Shown here: positions 57,783-64,000 of the stretch, in pieces
How the letters are laid out: each line of letters opens with the position of its first letter
Position numbering within the stretch: position 1 is the stretch's first letter
Assembly (NCBI RefSeq): GCF_001280565.1
Contig: NZ_LGRO01000001.1
Span: forward strand, 2,170,001 to 2,234,000
Reading direction: 5' to 3'
Length of the DNA: 64,000 bases
Origin: Sulfobacillus thermosulfidooxidans
GTDB taxonomy: Bacteria; Bacillota; Sulfobacillia; Sulfobacillales; Sulfobacillaceae
Position numbers and translations under genes: made by a program
Notes under the pieces: model-generated
Told to the model about the DNA's origin: nothing
The model's database searches: none
What the model saw: the letters and a program-made list of their open reading frames with translations, nothing else

Positions 57783-58440
57783 TCACATTTTGCGAGGGTT
57801 TTTGATACAGGCATTTTTTATGTGGCATGCCACTTTTTTTATTTGCCGTTGAATCGTCCCCACACTGATCCCCGTTTCTTGCGCGACTTTGCGGTAACTC
57901 ATTTCGCCAGCGACGATTTTTGGCAAGTAGGGTTGGAGTTTTTTCAGCTTTTTTTCATCCACTTGTGGTCGCCCCAGCTTTTTGCTTTCGCGTTTGGCCC
58001 GATCCAAGCCCGCTTTGACGTGTTCTTGGATCATGGATCGTTCTAATTGCGCATAGGCGGCGGTAATGTAGAAAAGGACTTCACCCAACGCAGACCCTGT
58101 ATCCAGCCATTGCTCCTGATAAGACCGAAAAGCTACGCCCCAGTTCTTAAAATTTTCTAAGGTATTGGCTGCATCGAGCACACTACGGAACGCCCGATCT
58201 AATTTCCAGTCCAGCACATAATCTATTTTTCTCTTAGAACAGTGCGTCATCAATTGTTGCCATGCGGTCCGATGTTTAAAATCCTTAGCACTGGCGGTAT
58301 CCACATATTCTAGAATGTTCTCCCAACCATTGGCTTGGAAAAATTCTCTGAGTGGGGTTATGCGTTTCGGGATTTTGGTTTTTGTCCCGCGTGCTCACAC
58401 GGGCATACAGCGCAATGCGCAATGATTTTTTGTCATGCAT
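57783..58440 (-). pseudogene. serine recombinase (resolvase), frameshifted near the N-terminus
   Basis: From ATG 58440: MHDKKSLRIALYARVSTRDK NQNPET includes the catalytic Ser (VST). The frame is then lost near 58358-58362 and continues in another frame as PLREFFQANGWENILEYVDT ASAKDF, KLDRAFRSVLDAANTLENFK, AQLERSMIQEHVKAGLDRAK, with a C-terminal HTH (YRKVAQETGISVGTIQRQIK). A 2-nt loss fits the expected 'ETQLTPLREF'. The open part 57783-58304 alone lacks the catalytic Ser. Confidence 0.8.
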
Positions 58441-58456
58441 TTATTGGGCCTCTTGT

Positions 58457-58876
58457 TCATTTTTTTCGGTTGCGACGTCGCCGCACATACCAAAACAGGA
58501 TGAAAAACAACGCGATTAATGCCAATAATAACCACCACAGAAACAGAAAGCGTTCTCCGACTTTTGATACAGTTTTTGATACACCTTCAGAAATTTGGCT
58601 GGGGGTTTCTACTTGTTGTGCCGTAATTCCTAAGACGGGAATGAGTTGGGTTTTAAAGCTCGATGTGATTTGTGGCGTGGCCCCCGTTTGCGTAAGCATA
58701 AACCCTACGGACTGCCCCACCTGGGGTTTTACCCATTGGGCCGTTGTGCTGCTTGCGTCGGATTTTTTGAGACGACAGAAAACGATCCGCCAATTTTGAG
58801 GGCTTGTTGCAAGGGTTTCACGCCAAAACGCTAGCCATGAGGGGGTTGTTGAGGTGTTGGCAAGACAATACTCCAC
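58457..58876 (-). CDS. membrane-anchored C-terminal part of a secreted protein (probably frameshifted)
   Basis: 139-residue frame ending in a TM helix FLFLWWLLLALIALFFILFW followed by YVRRRRNRKK. It has no signal peptide of its own. It overlaps the 3' end of the next ORF upstream by 46 bp, and a run of five G (58841-58845) lies in the overlap. One extra base there would join both into a protein of about 330 residues with N-terminal signal and C-terminal anchor. Function unknown. Confidence 0.5.
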   Translation of the reverse strand: MEYCLANTSTTPSWLAFWRETLATSPQNWRIVFCRLKKSDASSTTAQWVKPQVGQSVGFMLTQTGATPQITSSFKTQLIPVLGITAQQVETPSQISEGVSKTVSKVGERFLFLWWLLLALIALFFILFWYVRRRRNRKK

Positions 58877-59403
58877 TGGGCATGGGATTTTGTATCCGTT
58901 ACGGTCATCGTGGTATCGGTGGTGTTGGGCGTTACCAAAAAGTCAGCGTGCGTGGCCCAGTTTCCATATATATTTTTGACTTGATCCACGATGGCTGTGG
59001 GGCTGATCTGAGGGCGAATGGCTTGGGCCACATATTCTGTGGTAAAATCATTTCCCGCAGCGGTCGGGAATCCGCTAGCAATCTCTGGTGCAACCAAATG
59101 AATTTGAACAGGGCGAGAAAAACCAACAGTCCAATGGGTTGTGTTCTGCGTGATGATCTGAACGAAAATTTTATCTCCCACATAAAAAGGTTGGGGATAT
59201 TCAACCAAGAAATAGGTTCCCGCGCCACCATACACTTGGTTCGTGTTCCCAAAGGCCGTGCCCGTTTCTGCGTATTTGCCCACACTTGCACGAGAAATTT
59301 TCACCAGATGTTGTGTGGGTTGTGACGCGGCAAATACCGTGCCACTGCTTAATAGAGCTATTATGCTTCCGGAAATCATAAGAGTTTTTTGGTTTATTTT
59401 CAT
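58831..59403 (-). CDS. secreted protein of unknown function (mobile element)
   Basis: 190 residues from the ATG at 59403, 8 bp after GAGGAG. Signal peptide: MKINQKTLMISGSIIALLSS GTVFAASQ. The mature part is Thr- and Val-rich (YGGAGTYFLVEYPQPFYVGD, HADFLVTPNTTDTTMTVTDT) and looks like an extracellular beta-domain. It sits downstream of the FtsK-like gene on the same strand, so it may be a surface component of transfer. Possibly continues into the next frame (see neighbour). Confidence 0.6.
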   Translation of the reverse strand: MKINQKTLMISGSIIALLSSGTVFAASQPTQHLVKISRASVGKYAETGTAFGNTNQVYGGAGTYFLVEYPQPFYVGDKIFVQIITQNTTHWTVGFSRPVQIHLVAPEIASGFPTAAGNDFTTEYVAQAIRPQISPTAIVDQVKNIYGNWATHADFLVTPNTTDTTMTVTDTKSHAQWSIVLPTPQQPPHG

Positions 59404-59423
59404 TGGATGTTTCTCCTCTGTTT

Positions 59424-60696
59424 TTATTTCCAAGCGGTTTTTAACGCATTGACCAATAGGTGCACTTCATCTTCAGAAATGAATACCGTCTGAACGCGCA
59501 CGAGTGCGCGTGCGCTGTTCAATTTCAACAGCGCATCCCCTTTGCCGGCCAAGGTTTCTGCACCCATTTCATCCAGCGCAACCAAACTTTCTGCCGTCGT
59601 ACCGACAGTCATGGCCAATCACGATGGGAGATTGCCTCGGAGCAAAGATGGCACGGCCTCCACGGTGGGTTTCTGTGTAGCAAGTGCCAGGTGAATTCCT
59701 GCGGATCTTGCTTTTTGGGCAAGCCGTGTCAGGGCGTTTTCAATGCGCCCACGAAGTTCTTTGCCTTCTTTTTTGTCTTCAACGCTTGTTTCCGCACCAA
59801 GGAACAGATCAAAAGTTTCATCGACATAACAGACAATGCGCGGCAAACGCTGATCAGGCGCGACTTTGGCGTTGTACGATGCGAGATTGCGCGCCCCCAC
59901 GGCCTCAAATTTTTCATTGCGCTCTTCCATTTGATTTACAAGATTATCGAGCACTTCTACAACATCCTCAGCACGATGCAAAAATGTTACCTGGGGAGCA
60001 TTTTTATAAACGGCCATTTCAACTTTCTTCGGATCAACCACAATAAGTTGTAGGTCTTTCGAGGGCAGGGTGAAGAGCAGAGAACAGAGAATCGCGTGCG
60101 CGGCGACACTTTTTCCACTGCCTGTCGTGCCGGCGATCAAAAGGTGCGGCGCTTCCGCGAGATCGAAAACGACTGGTTTTCCTTGGCTATCGGCACCTAA
60201 CGCAACGGGCAACGCAAATTTTTTATCGCCTAGTGCGGGAAGAACTTGGGAAAACGCCACCATTTCGCGATGTTTGCGCAACACTTCCGCTTTTAGCCCC
60301 GTGTTATCAGAATAAATTCTGAGGTTGGGCAGTTTTCCTTGCGCCACAATTTTGAGGTTTTCTGTCGCGTTAATAATTTTACCGGGGTTCCCGTTTTTCG
60401 GTGGAACGATAGAAAGAGAAATGAAGGTTAGCCCCACGCCATCCACGGTCACTGTGCAGCCTTCAAAGCCTTGGGCGTTAAGTGCTTGGGCCCAAGGCTT
60501 TTTGTGCCCCAACGCCTTCGTTTTTGCGCCCTACCAAATGGGTATTGGGTGGGGTGAGAAGATCCAATCCCGGTCCGTCATGATAAAATCGGGCAATGGA
60601 TGTGGGGACTTCGTTCAGCGTATCAAAGTCCAAAGTCTCTTCTTCTTCGCCTACCGGGACTTCGGCGTCAGTGGGATACCCTAGCGACTGTTTCAA
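59424..60696 (-). pseudogene. FtsK/TraB-like DNA-translocation ATPase, broken twice
   Basis: Three pieces read as one protein. Piece 1 (60478-60696) ends after PPNTHLVGRK by a frameshift at a run of five T (60521-60525; five A on the coding strand). Piece 2 (59619-60512) holds the motor: HLLIAGTTGSGKSVAAHAIL (Walker A), LQLIVVDPKKVEMAVY (Walker B), and LALATQKPTVEAVPSLLRGN. It stops at TGA 59619-59621 where family members have Arg. Piece 3 (59424-59618) continues in the same frame: TVGTTAESLVALDEMGAETL AGKGDALL. It is the element's likely DNA pump; now probably inactive unless read through. Confidence 0.82.
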
Positions 60697-61490
60697 ATGT
60701 TCATCGCTGCGTCGGGCTGAAATTGAACATCCATGCGCATGTGCTCAATGTTAAATGTCCAACGCGCAATGGTCGTCGAGGCGTTGATTTCTGCTAGCAA
60801 GGCTTGTAGGCGTTCGCTCTGCACCAATCTGGCGAACTTGTTTATATGGCCAGCAGGCGCGCTGTTCGACAACTGATAACCAAAGCCCTTGTTGTCTAAA
60901 CGAAATGTGAGAAGTTTTTCTTGTACTTCGTCCCAATAGGTTTCTTTCGTCCCGTCGGTTTTTGTGCGAGTGCGCTGTTCTTTTTGTATCGTAAAATTTG
61001 CTTCGGATTCGTCAAACACGCGTTGAAATTCGGTCATCAGATTGTGTGTTTTGGAGAACATTTCGTCGTAAAAGATTTTGTGCCACATTTTTTCTAGGGC
61101 CTCTAGCATATCGTCCCGTGTCCAAACGGTCGGTGGCACAAACGGCAACGCTTGGTAAATGTCTTGTTTGGCTTTAATTGTTTGAATGCCCACGGATCGA
61201 AACGGTTTCCATTGATCATTTTGCCATGGAATATAGGGAAACGCCTCTTGGAGCGCGTGGACAGCGCGATTGTGCTTGACCACGGCGAGATAAGTTACAC
61301 CGAAGAATGCGACGCCTAACGCAATATAGCCAAAAATATCATGATGTAAAAAAGCCGGACTGATCAGCACCACGGCAAACAGGGCGAGGGTCCAATTCCG
61401 TTGGAAATGATCTTTCGAATAAAGAGGCGCCGACGCATAATCAAAATTGTCGACGATCTGTTGCAGTTCTCCAGCGTTCGACAACACCAC
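60693..61490 (-). CDS. two-helix membrane protein linked to the FtsK-like gene
   Basis: 265 residues. Two adjacent TM helices (WTLALFAVVLISPAFL and FGYIALGVAFFGVTYLAVV, about 33-75) and a 190-residue cytoplasmic part. Its stop overlaps the TTG start of the FtsK-like gene (TTGA). The coupling suggests that it anchors or partners the pump. No family recognised. Confidence 0.65.
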   Translation of the reverse strand: MVLSNAGELQQIVDNFDYASAPLYSKDHFQRNWTLALFAVVLISPAFLHHDIFGYIALGVAFFGVTYLAVVKHNRAVHALQEAFPYIPWQNDQWKPFRSVGIQTIKAKQDIYQALPFVPPTVWTRDDMLEALEKMWHKIFYDEMFSKTHNLMTEFQRVFDESEANFTIQKEQRTRTKTDGTKETYWDEVQEKLLTFRLDNKGFGYQLSNSAPAGHINKFARLVQSERLQALLAEINASTTIARWTFNIEHMRMDVQFQPDAAMNI

Positions 61491-61493
61491 CGC

Positions 61494-61793
61494 CTATTTT
61501 ACGCTGTTTACTTGTTCCATGTTTTTGTCCCATTGGGCTTTGCCTTGCACCCATTGCCCTTTTACCTGTGTCCACGGCACAAAATTCCAGCCCACCAACG
61601 CGGTCAACGCCAAAAGCGGAAAGAACACGGTCAGCCAAACAGGGAGCCATGCTTGAATGATATTAAAAACGACCATGATCACGGCAATAATCACAAACCG
61701 CCGTTCTAAATGATGAAAAATTTTTGTATAATTTCTTTCTTTTTCTCCATTTTTTTGTTTTCCTCCTGTGCGGTACTGTTTTTTCAGACACAC
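61494..61793 (-). CDS. small two-helix membrane protein (mobile element)
   Basis: Up to 99 residues, with RFVIIAVIMVVFNIIQAWL and WLTVFFPLLALTALVGWNFV as TM helices and a short tail. It lies 3 bp before the 265-residue membrane protein in the same operon. The start is uncertain. Function unknown. Confidence 0.55.
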   Translation of the reverse strand: MCLKKQYRTGGKQKNGEKERNYTKIFHHLERRFVIIAVIMVVFNIIQAWLPVWLTVFFPLLALTALVGWNFVPWTQVKGQWVQGKAQWDKNMEQVNSVK

Positions 61794-61898
61794 GATTATT
61801 CGTCAAAAAAATCTATTTGTGACCGCTTTGGTGCAATTTTTTTCATTTTTTTCCCGAATAGAGAAGAGAAAAGAAAAGAAAAAACAGGAGGTGACCAT

Positions 61899-61994
61899 AT
61901 GAAAAATTTTCTCCGCGCCGAACTTCGTGCGAATCGGACATGGCTCATCGGTTTGCTGGCCGGTGGGCTGGTGGTCTGGTGGTCTGGAATCTAG
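61899..61994 (+). CDS. 31-residue small membrane peptide, shortened by an 8-bp tandem duplication
   Basis: ATG at 61899 follows a perfect AGGAGGTGA (61886-61894). The product MKNFLRAELRANRTWLIGLL AGGLVVWWSGI has one TM segment. CTGGTGGT is present twice in tandem (61968-61983); removal of one copy would restore a 43-residue frame ending NLASFVAQVLARAIVG. The strong ribosome site suggests that the original gene was real. Confidence 0.55.
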   Translation: MKNFLRAELRANRTWLIGLLAGGLVVWWSGI

Positions 61995-62044
61995 CGAGCT
62001 TTGTGGCACAAGTATTAGCCCGCGCTATTGTGGGCTAAGTGTGA

Positions 62045-62257
62045 TCACCATTGTTCTAAGGCAATTCGCACATTTTGCATCGACTTACCGATTGCGTAAT
62101 ATATGTCATTGCAAAATGTCATACGGCCCACCCAAAGGGCGTCGGCTAGCTTGCAAAACTCAAACACGCCGTCACTCTTCCACTGATCGTCTGGAATAGT
62201 CCAGAGTGAATCGGGATTCATCCGATAATTATCCAAGAATTTGGCGTAATAAGTCAT
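62045..62257 (-). CDS. small hypothetical protein
   Basis: 70 residues, soluble-looking, Trp/Tyr/Asp rich (MTYYAKFLDNYRMNPDSLWT). GGGGGGATTTTT precedes the ATG. No family recognised. Confidence 0.5.
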   Translation of the reverse strand: MTYYAKFLDNYRMNPDSLWTIPDDQWKSDGVFEFCKLADALWVGRMTFCNDIYYAIGKSMQNVRIALEQW

Positions 62258-62471
62258 AAAAATCCCCCCAATATGGTCTTGGGGGATTATACGGCAGAGA
62301 CACTGTACTGCCTAGCCTAAAAAGGATTATTCCAGCGGACGATTCCGCACAGCCCGACGCACAGGGGCCGACGCACGAAAGACGACTTTCCAGTGATCCG
62401 GATAGGACTTTACGTTAGGTAAATTGGTCGTTTTTCCGCTCCAAAAATCTAAAAAAGAAAGGATGACAAAT

Positions 62472-62549
62472 ATGTCTAGAAAACCGCGTGAACAAGAATT
62501 GCTCGGCAACCTTATAGCCGTGGCAATCATTACTTTGTGCGTGGTATAA
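62472..62549 (+). CDS. 25-residue putative membrane peptide
   Basis: ATG at 62472 follows AAAGAAAGGA by about 9 bp. MSRKPREQELLGNLIAVAII TLCVV has a basic head and a hydrophobic tail. It resembles the other tiny membrane ORF at 61.9 kb in layout. Too short for family assignment. Confidence 0.35.
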   Translation: MSRKPREQELLGNLIAVAIITLCVV

Positions 62550-62671
62550 AGGCTCCGCACAGTTAGTGGGAATTTTAAGTTCCACCGTACAGTGGTTCGA
62601 TAATTATTTAGCGCTACGTACTATTGGACAATGCAACGAGATCTGTAGCATTGTTCTCTCTGTAATGGAAC

Positions 62672-63100
62672 TTAAACGCAGTTTCCGTAATGGCAAAGAT
62701 CAGTGGGTGACTTAATGCTAAATTTGCCTTTGTGTTGCATAACTTTAATGGCAATTGATAGCCATTTTGGTCGTAACTGTTCCGGGCTCGTCGAGGATAT
62801 TCGGTTCATTTCAAAAAAGCCATCACCGGGTATTAGTGTGTCTTTCCGTATAACCAATGCAGTCAGATCAGGTAGATTATGGTTTAAACAATATAGCTCA
62901 ATGCAATCCAATGCGGCAGGGCCCACTTTTCGATCGCCACCGACAGGGGTGCCTTGACTTGCAAGGAATTTATTTAAAGTGCTGTAGTATACGGTCGGAA
63001 TACCATCAATCGTGTCTGACTCAAAAAGTGCATTTCCGTTTAACAGTTGCACCAAAGCCACCCACGCCACCTGATTAGCAGCACAATTCCCTTTTGCCAT
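62672..63100 (-). CDS. hypothetical protein of mobile element
   Basis: About 142 residues from the ATG at 63100, which follows a run of seven G. DTIDGIPTVYYSTLNKFLAS, GPAALDCIELYCLNHNLPDL TALVIRKDTLIPGDGFF resembles a pattern in some small proteins ('itY.ela......a..l..I...c...glP.LtalVv.k.tg.PG.Gf') that I cannot name. Soluble; function unknown. Confidence 0.6.
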   Translation of the reverse strand: MAKGNCAANQVAWVALVQLLNGNALFESDTIDGIPTVYYSTLNKFLASQGTPVGGDRKVGPAALDCIELYCLNHNLPDLTALVIRKDTLIPGDGFFEMNRISSTSPEQLRPKWLSIAIKVMQHKGKFSIKSPTDLCHYGNCV

Positions 63101-63229
63101 AATAACCCCCCCGGCACTTGTTATCATTGTTAATATTATTAATACATTACAAAACCCGATGCAATCCCGTCATCATGCCACGGGTCACCAGTACCCCAAA
63201 CACGGACCAGAACGTATCGGATCGCCCTG

Positions 63230-63433
63230 CTACGCCGGTTCTTCGCCTGTGGGTGTGACCACCGTTATGCTCTGGGTCATCCTATTCCGAACAACGTTTA
63301 CGTCCACAGCGTTCGGGGACGGTGTAACCAATCCGCCATTCACCACAATTGCTGCTTTTAGTGTTCTCTGGACCACAATCATTGCAATCATTGCCTCGCA
63401 ACACTTTATGAGTAGTTTTCCGAAATTTGCCAC
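63230..63433 (-). CDS. possible small hypothetical protein
   Basis: 67 residues from a GTG start with GGGGAC upstream; one hydrophobic stretch (CCEAMIAMIVVQRTLKAAIV). Weak support. Confidence 0.3.
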   Translation of the reverse strand: MANFGKLLIKCCEAMIAMIVVQRTLKAAIVVNGGLVTPSPNAVDVNVVRNRMTQSITVVTPTGEEPA

Positions 63434-63599
63434 GTCGTCCCCGTTCGTCGTTCGGTTTTTTTCAGATCGTTCGCATCGAACAAAACAATTAGATGGCTAT
63501 GTTTGGATTTGCTTGTTCGGCTTTGAGCAAGGCAAATAGCATCTCTCTTTCATAAAGAACATGCCAAAACAAACCAAGCCAAGGGAGTATATTTATACC

Positions 63600-63992
63600 A
63601 CGGATGACCCCAAAAAGTGAGAGGTCCAGCTAGATTACAGGGATCCGCTAACTGGAAAACGAATGCGCCCTAAGCACGCCGTGTATGGGCGAATGACTGA
63701 GGAAGAAGATTGCGAAACTGGTTCATTGCGGGCAGGGTTTTCCCTATGCGGAAAAAATCACGGTAACGGAACTACCAGAAAAATGGTAAAGGGCCAAAAG
63801 CACTGGATCAGGGGCACTGGGTCTGGGACAAAAAAGATTAGCGCGAAATCCATTGCAGGCTATCGGCCGCGGATAAAAGCGCTGAAGAGCGTGTGTGGCG
63901 CGGCAATAGTGCAACAATTTACGCTGCTGACTATAAATACCATTGTCGAACGTCTATGGCGGGAACATAGCGAGACGTGCATACCCCACTAA
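63600..63992 (+). pseudogene. degraded N-terminal part of a tyrosine integrase
   Basis: Plus-strand reading gives EVQLDYRDPLTGKRMRPKHA, like the AP2-type integrase N-terminus ('w.v...y.dp.tGKr.rk...f'), and later KSIAGYRPRIKAL, like the SAM-like core-binding domain ('ktiagYr..i'). A TGA near 63620 and shifts between frames indicate decay. The window ends before any catalytic domain. Confidence 0.4.
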
Positions 63993-64000
63993 ATATGTAT

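Larger units (their letters stand above)
52486..64000. mobile_element. integrative element at tRNA-Arg, partial (right end outside the window)
   Basis: From tRNA-Arg to the window end, gene content changes sharply: tyrosine integrase and excisionase, a serine recombinase, a YjdF homologue, FtsK-like pump with membrane partners, small orphan ORFs, and an apparent second integrase fragment near the end. The element lacks recognisable housekeeping genes. Several genes carry disruptions. Integrase, excisionase and FtsK-type motor without relaxase resemble the layout of AICE-type elements; this is inference. Confidence 0.75.

Noticed and set aside
58457-58799. Plus-strand ORFs opposite the membrane-anchored protein and resolvase
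   Set aside because: Antisense shadows; the minus frames have TM and recombinase features.
52486-64000. CRISPR array or cas genes in the element
   Set aside because: No regularly spaced repeats and no Cas-like proteins; the A/B/C repeats are too far apart.

Overview
The window looks like the replication-origin region of a spore-forming, probably acidophilic Firmicute close to Sulfobacillus. The taxon is inferred from three things: gene order around dnaA, a YyaC sporulation protein, and a G1 (eqolisin) acid-peptidase sequence. Genes left of about 38.4 kb run mostly on the minus strand and genes from dnaA to serS run on the plus strand, as expected when two forks leave an origin at dnaA.

Left arm (1-20 kb): an accessory-rich stretch. 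PIG-L deacetylase, MazG-like and old yellow enzyme genes are followed by rlmH. Between rlmH and htrA, which are neighbours in Bacillus, lie a small membrane protein, a phosphate:H+ symporter behind a six-repeat Pho box, an NTP pyrophosphohydrolase plus PLD-helicase pair, and an IS200/IS605 relic. Beyond htrA come a TauE/SafE exporter with a broken YbaK-like gene fused in front, a PadR/HAAS pair, an MBL-fold hydrolase, glycerate kinase, tRNA-Thr, an L,D-transpeptidase, an IS110 relic, small secreted proteins, a class II aldolase and tRNA-Gly.

Core minus-strand block (20-38.4 kb): purA-dnaB-lonC-rplI-yybS; rpsR-ssb-rpsF with a possible S6:S18 leader; ddl; DUF951-mscS-cvpA-membrane-TPR-ykvI; yyaC (plus strand); DUF4446-DUF554; parB-parA with two parS-like repeats; rsmG; yidC-yidD-rnpA-rpmH. 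The jag, mnmE and mnmG genes usual in this cluster are not between yidC and rsmG, and gdpP is not between yybS and rplI.

Origin and plus-strand block (38.4-52.5 kb): DnaA-box clusters lie on both sides of dnaA, followed by dnaN, recF, a DciA-type helicase-loader gene, remB, gyrB, gyrA, pdxS-pdxT, a serine-type T-box, mtnA, serS, and three tRNAs (Ser-UGA, Ser-GCU, Arg-ACG). Replicative helicase, its probable loader, clamp and initiator therefore all sit within about 22 kb.

Integrative element (52.5 kb to the window end, right boundary not reached): it abuts the 3' end of tRNA-Arg and starts with a tyrosine integrase and an excisionase. It carries a G1 acid peptidase, membrane proteins, a YjdF homologue, a serine recombinase, a secreted/anchored protein, an FtsK/TraB-like DNA pump with two companion membrane proteins, and several very small ORFs. 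Integrase, excisionase and an FtsK-like motor together suggest an element that could move double-stranded DNA, like actinobacterial AICEs. Many of its genes carry in-frame TGA codons, homopolymer indels or a tandem duplication, so it is either decaying or poorly assembled.
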